64,000 nucleotides of DNA from Gemmatimonadota bacterium (lineage in GTDB: Bacteria; Gemmatimonadota; Gemmatimonadetes; Gemmatimonadales; Gemmatimonadaceae), in assembly GCA_014192065.1 (NCBI GenBank), contig BJHH01000001.1, forward strand, positions 496,001 to 560,000, read 5' to 3'. The position numbers and the translations under genes are program-made. Numbering within the stretch: the stretch's first letter is position 1; every line of letters starts with the position of its first letter. Below the pieces are notes generated by a model that worked only from the letters and a program-made list of their open reading frames with translations, ran no database searches and was not told where the DNA came from. Of this stretch, positions 24,098-32,953 are shown piece after piece.

Positions 24098-25261
24098 ATG
24101 TCACTCGATTCGCCCATTTCGCGTCGGCAGTTTGGACTGGTCGCCGCTGGCGCGGCGCTTGCCCCAACGCTGGCCCCAACGCTCGGCAACGGCGCGCAGC
24201 GCATCTCGGATGCGCCTGCCAGCATGCCGCTCGCCATCTGGCCAGGGTACGCCAGTGCGATGGTGCTCGACTTCCTCGCGAGCCCGGGGCCGTTCAACAC
24301 GCCGGTGAAGTTTGACCAGCTCTCGGTGGAGCACCTCCGGAACGCCGCGGCGTCGGGCATCACCGCAGTCAATCTGACGGTCGGCGGCGCTGATCCCGAC
24401 GCCGTATTCCGCGACATCGCCAAGTGGGAGCGCGACCTTCGGGCCCATCCTACTGTGCTGATGAGCGTGCGGAGTGTGGCGGACCTGCGTGCCACGAAGG
24501 CCGCGAAGAAGTTTGGACTCATCTACGGATTCCAGGACACGGTGTCGATCGGCGACGACCTGACGCGAGTCGCGCTCTATCATGCGTTCGGCGTGCGGAT
24601 CATCCAGCTCACGTACAACGTGCGGAATCGCGTGGGCGACGGATGCCTGCAGCCGGAGAACGGCGGGCTCACGGCGTTCGGGCGTGAGCTGGTCGCCGAG
24701 CTGAACGCGAAACGGATCATCGTCGACACCGGGCACACCGGCATCCGGAGCACCAACGACGCGATCGAGGCGTCCAAGGTGCCAATCGCGATCAGCCACT
24801 CCGCCTGTCGCGCCATCGCGGATCGTCCGCGCAGCAAGCCCGATTCCACCCTCAAGAAGCTGGCCGACAAGGGCGGAGTGGTCGGCATCTACCTGATGCC
24901 GTTCCTCACCATGGGGGCCGCGCCGACCAGCGACGACCTGATCCGGCACATCGAGCATGCCGTGACGGTGTGCGGCGAGGATCACGTCGGAATCGGCAGT
25001 GATCTTTCCACCACACCGCACATCGTGAACGGAGAGTACATGAAGGTCCATCGCGAGTTCGTCGCCGGCCGGCTGGCCAAGGGCATCGCAGCGCCCGGCG
25101 AAGACCCCGAGGTGCCGATGTTCGTGACCGACCTCAACTCGCCGCGGCGGATGGAACTCATCGCCGACAAGCTGCTCGCCCGGAAGCACTCGAGCGCGCG
25201 GGTCGAGAAGATCATCGGTGGGAACTTCCTGCGACTGTGCAGCGAGGTGTGGGGCGGGTAG
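24098..25261 (+). CDS. Tat-exported M19 (renal dipeptidase)-like protein, altered metal site
   Basis: 387 residues with a Tat signal (SRRQFGLVAAGAALAP, Arg9-Arg10) and a good GGAGG site 5 bases before the ATG. The fold matches membrane dipeptidases: VDTGHTG and ISHSACRA supply the second metal and substrate His/Arg residues, and DHVGIGSD the late Asp. The usual first metal motif HxD is replaced by LDFLAS, and the bridging Glu region reads YGFQDT with Gln. This variant subfamily is, to my recollection, widespread, so the protein is probably functional but may not be a classical two-zinc dipeptidase. It starts the exported-hydrolase island. It would act on dipeptides or related amides in the periplasm. 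Confidence 0.85.
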   Translation: MSLDSPISRRQFGLVAAGAALAPTLAPTLGNGAQRISDAPASMPLAIWPGYASAMVLDFLASPGPFNTPVKFDQLSVEHLRNAAASGITAVNLTVGGADPDAVFRDIAKWERDLRAHPTVLMSVRSVADLRATKAAKKFGLIYGFQDTVSIGDDLTRVALYHAFGVRIIQLTYNVRNRVGDGCLQPENGGLTAFGRELVAELNAKRIIVDTGHTGIRSTNDAIEASKVPIAISHSACRAIADRPRSKPDSTLKKLADKGGVVGIYLMPFLTMGAAPTSDDLIRHIEHAVTVCGEDHVGIGSDLSTTPHIVNGEYMKVHREFVAGRLAKGIAAPGEDPEVPMFVTDLNSPRRMELIADKLLARKHSSARVEKIIGGNFLRLCSEVWGG

Positions 25262-25415
25262 AGGCTACGGTTTGATCAGTCGATCGGCATCGAACAATTC
25301 CACGTCGTCCCTGTCATCGGCGGCGCCTGGCCTCCAACGCGCGGGGCTGTCGCTGCGTTGAGAGACGGACGTATTCTATAAAGAATCGTCTGCACCCCTC
25401 CCTGTGGAGCATTGC

Positions 25416-28115
25416 ATGTTCGCACGTCCAATCCGCGCTGCCGCGCGGTACGCTGTCCTCATCATTGGTATTGCCGCGGTTTCCACGCTCGCCGCGCAGA
25501 GCAGCAGTGCCGGCTGGAACCCGCAAGAAATCCTGAAGGCTGAAGGCTTCGTCAAGCCGCCGGCGGATGTCGAAAAGTTGATTGTCACGCCGCGCACCGA
25601 CATCTCGTTCACGTCGCCGAGCCCGGACCGCAGCTGGTTCCTGCGGGCGGCGGGCATGGACCGCGGCGACATCCTCGCCTACGGCAAGCCGCATATCTAC
25701 CTCGGTGGAGTGCAGGTGGACACGGCGGCCAACCGAGCGCGGTCGGTGACGACGAGCACGAAGTCGGCGCTGACACTGATCAATCCGCTGACCGGTGCAA
25801 CCAAACCGCTCGAGGTACCGAAGGGTGCCTCGGTGACCGGCCAGGCCTGGTCGCCGAACGGCACGCAGGTCGCCTACATCGCCAGTTTCGCTAACGCGTC
25901 GTACGCATATGTCGCGGACGTCGCGACAGGCAAGTCGGTACAGGTAAGCAAGTCGCCGCTCCTCGCGACACTCGTCACGAGCATCGAGTTTACTGCCGAC
26001 GGCAAGAGCCTGATCGTGGTGCTCGTCCCTGAAGGTCGCGGCGCCCCGCCGACCCACGGCACGGGCGGCATTGAGGACGGCCCGACCGTGCGCCTCACCA
26101 ACTCGCGCGCCGTTCCGCAGCCGGTGCACGCCAGCCTGCTGCTCGATCCGCACGAGAAGGCGCAGCTCAAGTACTACACCACGGGTCAGCTCGCCTTGCT
26201 CGACCTCAAGACCAAGCTCGTCAAGAAGATTGGTGAGCCGCGGATGATCCGTGCGGTGGATGCGTCGAGCGATGCAGCGTACTTCCGCGTGACGCAGATG
26301 ACGGAACCGTTCTCATACTTGGTGCCGGCGTCGAGCTTCGGTTCGGTGCAGGAACTCTGGAATGCAAACGGAACGGTCATCACGAAGCTCGCGACGACGG
26401 CGCTGCGTGAGAGCGCGGTGGATGACGGCGACGCGCCAGCCGGATTCGGCCGCGGCGGGGCGCAGCCTGCCACCGATACCAGCAAACGCAATATCAACTG
26501 GAACCCCGTTGGTCCGGGGCTCGTGTACGTGCAGTCGGTCTTTGCCGGCAACGGCAGTGGTGCGGCGGCGGCTCCCGCTGGTCGTGGTGGACGCGGTGGA
26601 GCGGGCGGCCGCGCGGGCGCTGCACCTGCGCGTGCACAGGCCACGAGCGTGCGGTATCTGAGCTGGCTTCCGCCCTTCGGCGCAGCCGACACGCAGGTCA
26701 TCTACGAAGGTGGCCCGGCGCTTGGGACAATTGCCTACAGCGCCGATGGCAAGACGATCTTCGTTGCCGATTCTGGCAGCGTGTTCGCGATTCGCACGGC
26801 TGAACCCACGAAGCGGTTCAACCTTGGACGCGGTGTGACGCTCGCGGCCGGCAGTGGTGGGGGCCGTGGCGGTGGTGGTAGCGGTGGTGGTGGCGGTGCG
26901 AGCGCAGGTGGTGCGGACACGTCGGTGGCTGGCGGTGCGCTGCAGACACGGCGCGGCGCCAACGGCCAGTCGTTCGTCGTTGTCGGTACCGACGGCAAGT
27001 CGGTCGCGCTCACCGGCACCCGTACACCGGGCGCCAACTGGAGCACGCAGGCGCCGCGCCCGTGGCTCGACAAGCTCGACTTCGAGAGCGGCCAGCGCAC
27101 GCGCGTCTTCGACAGCCCGGCTGATGGGTACGACGAGTTCGTCACGCCACTCAACGACAACTACTCGCAGTTCCTCTATACGCACGAGTCGCCGACCACG
27201 ATTCCCGACGTCTGGCTCAAGGATGTCACCGCGAACACGGCGAAGAAGATCACGGCGAACGTGGACGTCGGCCCTGAGCTCACCGGCGCCATCGTGAAAC
27301 GGTTCCAGGTGTCGCGGCCGCGCGACGGCAACAAGATGTGGGTCGACGTAACGCTGCCGAAGGACTGGCGCCCGGGTACCAGGCTCCCAGGCATCATCTG
27401 GTTCTACCCGCGCGAGTACACGACGCAGGCCGAGTACGAGCGATCACGCTTCACCGTGAACATCAACAGGTTTCCCGAGGTGCCGTCGGCACGCCCGGCG
27501 TCGTCCACGAAAATCTGGGTGTCGCAGGGCTATGCGCTCATCGAGCCGGACATCCCGATCTGGGGTGACTCGGGCCGGATGAATGACAACTACACCCGCG
27601 ACCTCCGGGAAAATCTTGACGCGGTGCTCGATGCCGTGGTCGAAGCGGGCTACGTGGACCGCGACCGTATGGGCATCGGTGGTCACAGCTACGGCGCGTT
27701 CGGTACGATGAACGCCATCTCGCTCGTGCCGTACTTCAAGGGTGCTATCGCCGGCGACGGCATGTACAACCGATCGCTCACGCCATTCGGATTTCAGGGC
27801 GAGCGCCGCAGCTTTTTCCAGGCGCAGGACACCTACCTCGACATGTCGCCCTTCTTCCGTGCCGACAAGATCGTCACGCCGATCCTGATGTACCACGCGT
27901 GGGAAGACCAGAATGCCGGTACGGCGCCGCTTTCCGCGACGCGAATGATGGCGGCGCTGCAGGGGCTCGGTAAGAACGCCGCCCTCTACATGTATCCGTA
28001 TGAAGACCACAGTGTGGCGACCTACGCCAGCGACCTTGACCTGTGGGCACGTTGGTTCGCCTGGTTCGACCTGCACGTGAAGAACGCACCCGCAACGAAG
28101 AAGCCGATTCCGTGA
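25416..28115 (+). CDS. Secreted S9-family prolyl-oligopeptidase-like serine peptidase
   Basis: 899 residues from ATG 25416, with GGAG six bases upstream and a signal peptide (RYAVLIIGIAAVSTLAAQ). The N-terminal approximately 600 residues form a propeller-like domain, interrupted by two low-complexity inserts (about 385-410 with GRGGRGGAGGRAG, and about 488-512, Gly-rich). The C-terminal alpha/beta-hydrolase domain has the triad Ser758 in GGHSYGAFG, Asp831 in HAWEDQNAG and His865 in YEDHSVAT. The LERARDPG-type context identifies an S9C/acylaminoacyl-peptidase-like enzyme. It should cleave short peptides outside the cytoplasm. An in-frame GTG at 25404 is possible but would place the start codon over the ribosome site. 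Confidence 0.92.
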   Translation: MFARPIRAAARYAVLIIGIAAVSTLAAQSSSAGWNPQEILKAEGFVKPPADVEKLIVTPRTDISFTSPSPDRSWFLRAAGMDRGDILAYGKPHIYLGGVQVDTAANRARSVTTSTKSALTLINPLTGATKPLEVPKGASVTGQAWSPNGTQVAYIASFANASYAYVADVATGKSVQVSKSPLLATLVTSIEFTADGKSLIVVLVPEGRGAPPTHGTGGIEDGPTVRLTNSRAVPQPVHASLLLDPHEKAQLKYYTTGQLALLDLKTKLVKKIGEPRMIRAVDASSDAAYFRVTQMTEPFSYLVPASSFGSVQELWNANGTVITKLATTALRESAVDDGDAPAGFGRGGAQPATDTSKRNINWNPVGPGLVYVQSVFAGNGSGAAAAPAGRGGRGGAGGRAGAAPARAQATSVRYLSWLPPFGAADTQVIYEGGPALGTIAYSADGKTIFVADSGSVFAIRTAEPTKRFNLGRGVTLAAGSGGGRGGGGSGGGGGASAGGADTSVAGGALQTRRGANGQSFVVVGTDGKSVALTGTRTPGANWSTQAPRPWLDKLDFESGQRTRVFDSPADGYDEFVTPLNDNYSQFLYTHESPTTIPDVWLKDVTANTAKKITANVDVGPELTGAIVKRFQVSRPRDGNKMWVDVTLPKDWRPGTRLPGIIWFYPREYTTQAEYERSRFTVNINRFPEVPSARPASSTKIWVSQGYALIEPDIPIWGDSGRMNDNYTRDLRENLDAVLDAVVEAGYVDRDRMGIGGHSYGAFGTMNAISLVPYFKGAIAGDGMYNRSLTPFGFQGERRSFFQAQDTYLDMSPFFRADKIVTPILMYHAWEDQNAGTAPLSATRMMAALQGLGKNAALYMYPYEDHSVATYASDLDLWARWFAWFDLHVKNAPATKKPIP

Positions 28116-28121
28116 CCGCCA

Positions 28122-28159
28122 CCGCGGAGATCCGCCGAGCACAGGGCGGAGATTCGCGG
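28122..28159. repeat. Imperfect inverted repeat between S9 peptidase and creatininase genes
   Basis: Arms 28122-28136 and 28145-28159 pair at 12 of 15 positions; GCGGAGAT also occurs as a direct repeat. It could form an attenuating hairpin in a shared transcript or be a small dispersed repeat. No T tract follows. Confidence 0.4.
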
Positions 28160-28204
28160 AGTCGACCACAGCCACTGCACTGAACCCCACAGGAGAATCT
28201 CACG

Positions 28205-29146
28205 ATGCGTTTTCGTTCACTCGCAGTAATCGTTCTCGTCGCGGCGACGGCCGTGGATATGACAGCGCAGGGCGGTGCTGGCGGCCGCGCAGGCGGTGAC
28301 AGTGCCGGTCGCGGTGGCCGTGGTCGCGGCGGCCCGCCGGTCCCAGCCACCGGCGAAGCCCTCGCGTCGACAAAGAACCTCGTCGAACTCGAGATGATGA
28401 CCTGGCCAGAGGTGAAGCGCGCCATTCAGGAACTCGGCAAGACTACCGCGATCATCTACAACGGCGGCACCGAACATCGCGGTCCACAGAACGTCAATGG
28501 CGGGCACACGCTGATGGCGCGCGAAATGGCCAAGGCCATTGCCGAGAAGCTCGGTAACGCCATTGTCGCGCCGATCCTGGCCTACTCGCCGAACAACGCG
28601 AGCGCAGAGCTTCCCGGCACGATCGGGCTTTCGACCGCCGTCTACAAGCAGATGAACACGGAGATCGCCGAACAGCTCATCAAGCACGGCTTCAAGAACG
28701 TCGCGATCATGGGAGATCATGGCGGCGGCCAGGCGCAGCTTGGTGAGGTGGCCAAGGAGCTTGACGCGAAGTACGGGCCGCAGGGCATTCACGTGTATTA
28801 CGTCAACGATGCCTACGCCACCGCGCAGGATGCGTTTGAGAAAGAACTGATCGCGAAAGGACTGCCCTGCAGCTCGCATGCTGGCATTTCGGACACCGCC
28901 GAGATGATGTACCTCGGGCTCGACAAGGGGTGGGTGCGCAAGGAACTGCTTGCGACCGCCCAAGGGAACTACGTCGCCTGCGAAGGCCAGCCACGCGACT
29001 CGGTGGCCGCGGCACGCCCGCGCGTGAACAATGGCATCAACGGCGATGCGCGAAAGGCCTCGATCGCCCTCGGCAAGCGCGCATTCGACATCAAAGTCGA
29101 ATTCGCGGTGAAGCAGATTCAGGGATTCCTCGCCGCGGCCAAGTAG
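28205..29146 (+). CDS. Exported creatininase-family amidohydrolase
   Basis: 313 residues after a strong AGGAG site. A signal peptide (SLAVIVLVAATAVDMTAQ) and a Gly/Arg-rich spacer (residues about 22-45, GRGGRGRGGPP) precede the catalytic domain. Metal-binding and catalytic motifs of the creatininase/creatinine amidohydrolase family are visible: YNGGTEHRGP, HTLMAREMA, ELPGTIGLS, MGDHGGGQ and HAGISDTAEMM. The family hydrolyses cyclic or linear amides with two divalent metals. Family members are usually cytosolic, so an exported version is noteworthy. It follows the S9 peptidase by 89 bases and probably shares its transcript. Confidence 0.88.
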   Translation: MRFRSLAVIVLVAATAVDMTAQGGAGGRAGGDSAGRGGRGRGGPPVPATGEALASTKNLVELEMMTWPEVKRAIQELGKTTAIIYNGGTEHRGPQNVNGGHTLMAREMAKAIAEKLGNAIVAPILAYSPNNASAELPGTIGLSTAVYKQMNTEIAEQLIKHGFKNVAIMGDHGGGQAQLGEVAKELDAKYGPQGIHVYYVNDAYATAQDAFEKELIAKGLPCSSHAGISDTAEMMYLGLDKGWVRKELLATAQGNYVACEGQPRDSVAAARPRVNNGINGDARKASIALGKRAFDIKVEFAVKQIQGFLAAAK

Positions 29147-29151
29147 GCCGC
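29135..29151 (+). terminator. Hairpin spanning the creatininase stop codon
   Basis: GCGGCC, loop AAGTA, GGCCGC. The TAG stop begins in the loop. There is no T tract; it may be a weak terminator or 3'-end stabiliser. Confidence 0.35.
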
Positions 29152-29171
29152 CGATTCATCGAGGCACTCCA

Positions 29172-30860
29172 GTGCGTCGGACGACCGGTGCCCACGCCGC
29201 GGTGAGGTTGCTGACCGTGTGCGTGGGCGCGTTTGTTAGTGGGGTCGTCGTCACGGCGACGGCGTGCACGCCCGCCAACGTGATCGGCGGGAGTGTGACG
29301 GGATCGACCCGTGTCTCTCCGGGGGGCCTACCGATCTTCCGCGACCCAGCGAGTATGCGCTCGCCGGAACAGCAGCCAGAGTCGGTGCAGCAGCCCGTGC
29401 AGAAGCCGGCCGAGGTGCCGCGCGCGCTGCGCGTGGTGAAGCAGGCGCCGGTCGAACAGACGCAGGAAGGCCCGCGTCCGCCGCTGGAAGCGCACGCGTC
29501 GTTCGACGGGCTCGGTATCGGTTTCACGGGTGCACCATCGCCGCAGCCGCTTCGCAATCCGTCCGACAACGCGCTAGCCGTGGGGCCGCATCACGTCTTC
29601 CAAATCGTGAACTCGCGGTACGCAGTGTTCAGCAAGAAGGGCGCACGTTACGACACGACGGGCAGCGTCCTGCTCGGCTCAGCGGCCACCAACACCATCT
29701 TCCAGGGACTCGGCGGACAGTGTGAGGCGCGCAATAACGGCGACGCCGTCGTGAAGTATGACCAACTCGCCGATCGATGGCTCGTGGTAATGCCAATCTT
29801 CCGGCGACCAGCCAACGACTCGACCGGTCCGTTCTCGATCTGCTATGCCGTGAGCGTCGGCCCGGACCCGCTCGGGCCGTACTACAAGTACGAGTTCTTG
29901 CGGCCGCTCTTTCCTGACTATCCCCGGCTCGCGGTCTGGCCGGACGGTTACTACGTCGGCACGAGTACCGGTGACGACGTCATCGAGAAGCACGCGTGCG
30001 TGGTGGACCGTGCACGAATGCTTCGGGGTCTCAGTGCCACTGAGCAGTGCGTCATCGTGAAGGACGTGAACTTCCTCAATCCCGCGGACCTCGACGGATG
30101 GGGACTGCCGCCTGCAGGCGCGCCGAATCTGATTTTCGCCACCGGTGGCACGCAGCTGAAGAAAATCTTCAACGACGACGGTATCTACTACTGGTCGTTT
30201 CACGTGGACTGGGACGATCCGTCGAAGACGAAACTGACGGGCCCGACGAAGATTGCGGTCGCCCCATATCACTACCTCTGCGACGGCCAGCTTACGAGCT
30301 GCGTCTCGCAGCCGGACACGACCCGCAGTCTCGACGCACAGGGCGACAAACTCATGAACCGCGTCGTCTACCGGCGCATGGGTAATGTCGAGTCGATCGT
30401 TGCGCTGCATTCGGTGAACTCATCACGCCAGCGCGGTGGCGTGCGCTGGTATGAGTTCCGCCTCGATCGGGCGCGCAAGCCGCAACTCTATCAGCAGGGC
30501 ACCTACGCGCCCGACGGGTTCTATCGGTGGATGGGCAGCATCGGCATCGATGCCGATGGCAACATTGCCATGGGCTACTCGTTTGGCGGCAATCCGAAAT
30601 ATCCTGGTCAGCGATTCGCCGCGCGGCTCGCGTCCGATCCGCCGGGCACGCTCGGCTATCGTGAATCGATACTTGCCGAAGGCGAGGCCACACAGCGCAA
30701 CACGCTGCGATGGGAGGACTACACCGCGCTCGCAATGGACCCGAGTGATGACTGCACCTTCTGGTACGTGGGCGATTACATCAAGAAGGGTGCCGCGAGT
30801 TACTCGACGCGTATCGGCGCCTTCCGGGTGCCGACCTGCGTGGGCAAAGGTCAGCGGTAG
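29172..30860 (+). CDS. Large secreted lipoprotein of unknown function
   Basis: 562 residues from GTG 29172, with GAGG about eight bases upstream. A signal peptide ends VTATAC (Cys32), suggesting a lipoprotein. A Pro/Gln-rich spacer (about 55-100) precedes a domain with beta-rich segments: NALAVGPHHVFQIVNSRYAVFSKKG, GDAVVKYDQLADRWLVVMP, RLAVWPDGYYVGTSTGDD, WMGSIGIDADGNIAMGYS and CTFWYVGDYIKK. These look like propeller blades, and similar sequences occur in large secreted bacterial proteins without assigned function. No catalytic motif was recognised. It lies between the creatininase and carbamoylase genes on the same strand. Confidence 0.75.
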   Translation: MRRTTGAHAAVRLLTVCVGAFVSGVVVTATACTPANVIGGSVTGSTRVSPGGLPIFRDPASMRSPEQQPESVQQPVQKPAEVPRALRVVKQAPVEQTQEGPRPPLEAHASFDGLGIGFTGAPSPQPLRNPSDNALAVGPHHVFQIVNSRYAVFSKKGARYDTTGSVLLGSAATNTIFQGLGGQCEARNNGDAVVKYDQLADRWLVVMPIFRRPANDSTGPFSICYAVSVGPDPLGPYYKYEFLRPLFPDYPRLAVWPDGYYVGTSTGDDVIEKHACVVDRARMLRGLSATEQCVIVKDVNFLNPADLDGWGLPPAGAPNLIFATGGTQLKKIFNDDGIYYWSFHVDWDDPSKTKLTGPTKIAVAPYHYLCDGQLTSCVSQPDTTRSLDAQGDKLMNRVVYRRMGNVESIVALHSVNSSRQRGGVRWYEFRLDRARKPQLYQQGTYAPDGFYRWMGSIGIDADGNIAMGYSFGGNPKYPGQRFAARLASDPPGTLGYRESILAEGEATQRNTLRWEDYTALAMDPSDDCTFWYVGDYIKKGAASYSTRIGAFRVPTCVGKGQR

Positions 30861-30911
30861 TCAGTCGCGCGAACCCATGCGCCGCGGCCCCCGAGAGACC
30901 ATCTTCCAATC

Positions 30912-32243
30912 ATGAAACGTCGAACTTTCGTCAGGTCGGCGACTCTCGCCGCCGGCGGGGCAGTCGTTGCCGGCACCGCCGGCGACTTGGTCGCTACCAC
31001 ACGCGCTCAGGCACAGACTGGACTCCGCATCAATGGTGCGCGCATCAACGCGCACCTCGCTGAACTATCGAAGTTTGGGCGGAACCCTCAGGGTGGCGTG
31101 TCGCGCGTGGCGTATTCCGACGCCGACCGGGACGGCCGCGCGTACCTCATGCAGCTGATGCGGGACGCGACGCTCGCGGTCTCCGTGGACACCGCTGGCA
31201 ATATCTGGGGCAAGCGTCCGGGATCGCAGGCTGGTCTCAAGCCGATCGTCTTCGGCTCGCACATCGATTCCGTGCCCGAAGGCGGGAACTACGACGGCGA
31301 CGTCGGCACACTCGGCGCGGTCGAAGTGGCGCAGACACTCATCGAACAGGGCGTCACAACGCGGCACCCACTCGACATCGTCTGCTGGCAGAACGAAGAA
31401 GGCGGTCTCTACGGAAGTCATGCGGCGACCGATGCCGTCACTGCACAGGAACTCGCCGGCGTGAGCGTGAGCGGCAAGACGATTCGCGATGGCATCCGGT
31501 TTCTCGGCGGCGATCCGACGCGTCTCGAGGAATCCCGACGCCGAACGGGTGACGTGACCTGCTACTTCGAACTCCATATTGAGCAGGGCGGTATTCTCGA
31601 CAAGGAGCATCTCGACATCGGGATCGTCGAGGGCATCGTCGCCATCACCCGATTTGACGTCACCGTTGCCGGATTGGCGAACCACGCCGGTACCACGGCA
31701 ATGGGTGACCGGCACGACGCGCTGTTGTCGGCGTCGCGGTTCGTGGAGGCGGTGAACCGGATTGCCACCGCAACACCAGGACGCCAGGTGGCGACCGTCG
31801 GCCGCATCCAAGCCTTCCCAGGCGCCGTGAACGTGATCCCGGGCCGCGTCGAATGCACGCTGGAAATGCGCGACCTCGATGCTGAGAAGATCAAACGGCT
31901 CGGCGCCGAGATCCGCGCGGAAGCCGAGCGGATCGGCAAGCAGAATGGCACGACGTTCACTTTCCAGGGTAGCTCGACCGACCACGTGGCTTCGCTGAGC
32001 GATCCGGCGATGCGGGCGCATGTCGCGGCCGCGTCGAAGGCGCTTGGATTGAGCACCAAGCTGATGCCGAGCGGGGCGGGACACGATGCGCAGAACATGG
32101 CGCGTATTGGCCCGATGGGCATGATCTTCATCCCGAGTGTCGGCGGCATCAGCCATTCGCCCAAGGAATTTTCCACGCCAAAGGACATTGAGAACGGCGT
32201 CAACGTGCTGTTGCATTCGGTGCTCGCCGCCGACCGCGCATAG
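30912..32243 (+). CDS. Tat-exported M20-family carbamoylase/allantoate amidohydrolase-like enzyme
   Basis: 443 residues with a Tat signal (KRRTFVRSATLAAGGAVVAG). The M20/AllC-type motifs are clear: GSHIDSVPEGGNYDG with metal ligands His117 and Asp119 region, WQNEEGGLYGSH, and a lid domain VDVTVAGLANHAGTTAMGDRHDAL. The C-terminal metal His is in PSVGGISHSP. This subgroup removes carbamoyl groups from N-carbamoyl amino acids or allantoate, releasing ammonia. The enzymes are normally cytosolic; export here fits a periplasmic amide-scavenging pathway. Its stop overlaps the ribosome site of the next gene, so the two are coupled. Confidence 0.88.
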   Translation: MKRRTFVRSATLAAGGAVVAGTAGDLVATTRAQAQTGLRINGARINAHLAELSKFGRNPQGGVSRVAYSDADRDGRAYLMQLMRDATLAVSVDTAGNIWGKRPGSQAGLKPIVFGSHIDSVPEGGNYDGDVGTLGAVEVAQTLIEQGVTTRHPLDIVCWQNEEGGLYGSHAATDAVTAQELAGVSVSGKTIRDGIRFLGGDPTRLEESRRRTGDVTCYFELHIEQGGILDKEHLDIGIVEGIVAITRFDVTVAGLANHAGTTAMGDRHDALLSASRFVEAVNRIATATPGRQVATVGRIQAFPGAVNVIPGRVECTLEMRDLDAEKIKRLGAEIRAEAERIGKQNGTTFTFQGSSTDHVASLSDPAMRAHVAAASKALGLSTKLMPSGAGHDAQNMARIGPMGMIFIPSVGGISHSPKEFSTPKDIENGVNVLLHSVLAADRA

Positions 32244-32251
32244 GAGGAGCG

Positions 32252-32836
32252 ATGATGACGGACACGACGCGATGTCTCACGAGCTGGACGAGGTTGGCCA
32301 TCGCGCTCATCGCCGTGGCCGGTGCAGGGTCTCCCGCGCAATCTCAGACCGACACAGCGCAGCGGCGCGACACCGCACAGAAACTGCCGACGACGACAAT
32401 CAGGGAGGCCACGGACAATCTTCCGGAACCATTCCTCAGGCGGAGTCGCATCAAGGGCGCCGGGCGGTTTCTGGTCGCCAAGGATATCGAACGGCTGAAC
32501 CCATCGCACACGCCGCAACTGCTCGCCCGGGTGAGCGGTGGCGACATTCGCGACATCGGCGGAGGCAACATCGCGATCGTCGGCAGCCGCGGCACGCGGC
32601 TGACCATGTCCGGCAGCGTGCCGAACCAGCTGTGCATCGTCGGCCTTGCGCTGAACGACATTCGCCTTCCCGATGGCTACGATCTCAAGGCGATCAAGCC
32701 CGAAGACATCGCCGGGCTCGAGTTTTACAACGGACCGTCGAGCATTCCGCCGGAACTTGGCGGCAACGTGCAGGGCGACGCGAATTGTGGGTTGTTCGTG
32801 ATCTGGCTCAAAGACTTCCGGCGTCGGCCCAAGTAG
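32252..32836 (+). CDS. Stand-alone TonB-receptor plug-like protein
   Basis: 194 residues after AGGAGGAG; ATG 32252 or 32255. A signal peptide (ALIAVAGAGSPAQSQ) is followed by a plug-domain pattern: RFLVAKDIERLNPSHTPQLLARVSGGDIRDIGGG, then a small-molecule or carbohydrate loop and IKPEDIAGLEFYNGPSSIPPELGG. No beta-barrel follows, so it cannot be a full TonB-dependent receptor. It may be an exported decoy or partner of a separate barrel, or a degraded receptor, although the reading frame is intact and well coupled to the carbamoylase. Two Cys residues could form a disulfide. Confidence 0.75.
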   Translation: MMTDTTRCLTSWTRLAIALIAVAGAGSPAQSQTDTAQRRDTAQKLPTTTIREATDNLPEPFLRRSRIKGAGRFLVAKDIERLNPSHTPQLLARVSGGDIRDIGGGNIAIVGSRGTRLTMSGSVPNQLCIVGLALNDIRLPDGYDLKAIKPEDIAGLEFYNGPSSIPPELGGNVQGDANCGLFVIWLKDFRRRPK

Positions 32837-32953
32837 CGCGAGCCGTAGGTGGTCCGCAGGGTTCGGCGCTGAGTTCAGCGTACAGCCTCGGCGGGACTTC
32901 ACGCCTCCATCGCCTGCGTTCGTTCCCATCTCACGTCTCACGGCACTCGTCCA

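Noticed and set aside
11487-25382. A 13-base AT-rich string (CGTATTCTATAAA) occurs at 11487-11499 and 25370-25382, as if a shared promoter.
   Set aside because: A 13-base match is expected by chance in 64 kb, and the two copies have opposite orientation relative to the nearest genes.
28122-28159. Possible small RNA or riboswitch between the S9 and creatininase genes.
   Set aside because: Only one imperfect hairpin is visible, with no recognised riboswitch core.
32252-32836. Complete TonB-dependent receptor.
   Set aside because: The protein ends after the plug region; no barrel-length frame follows in any phase.
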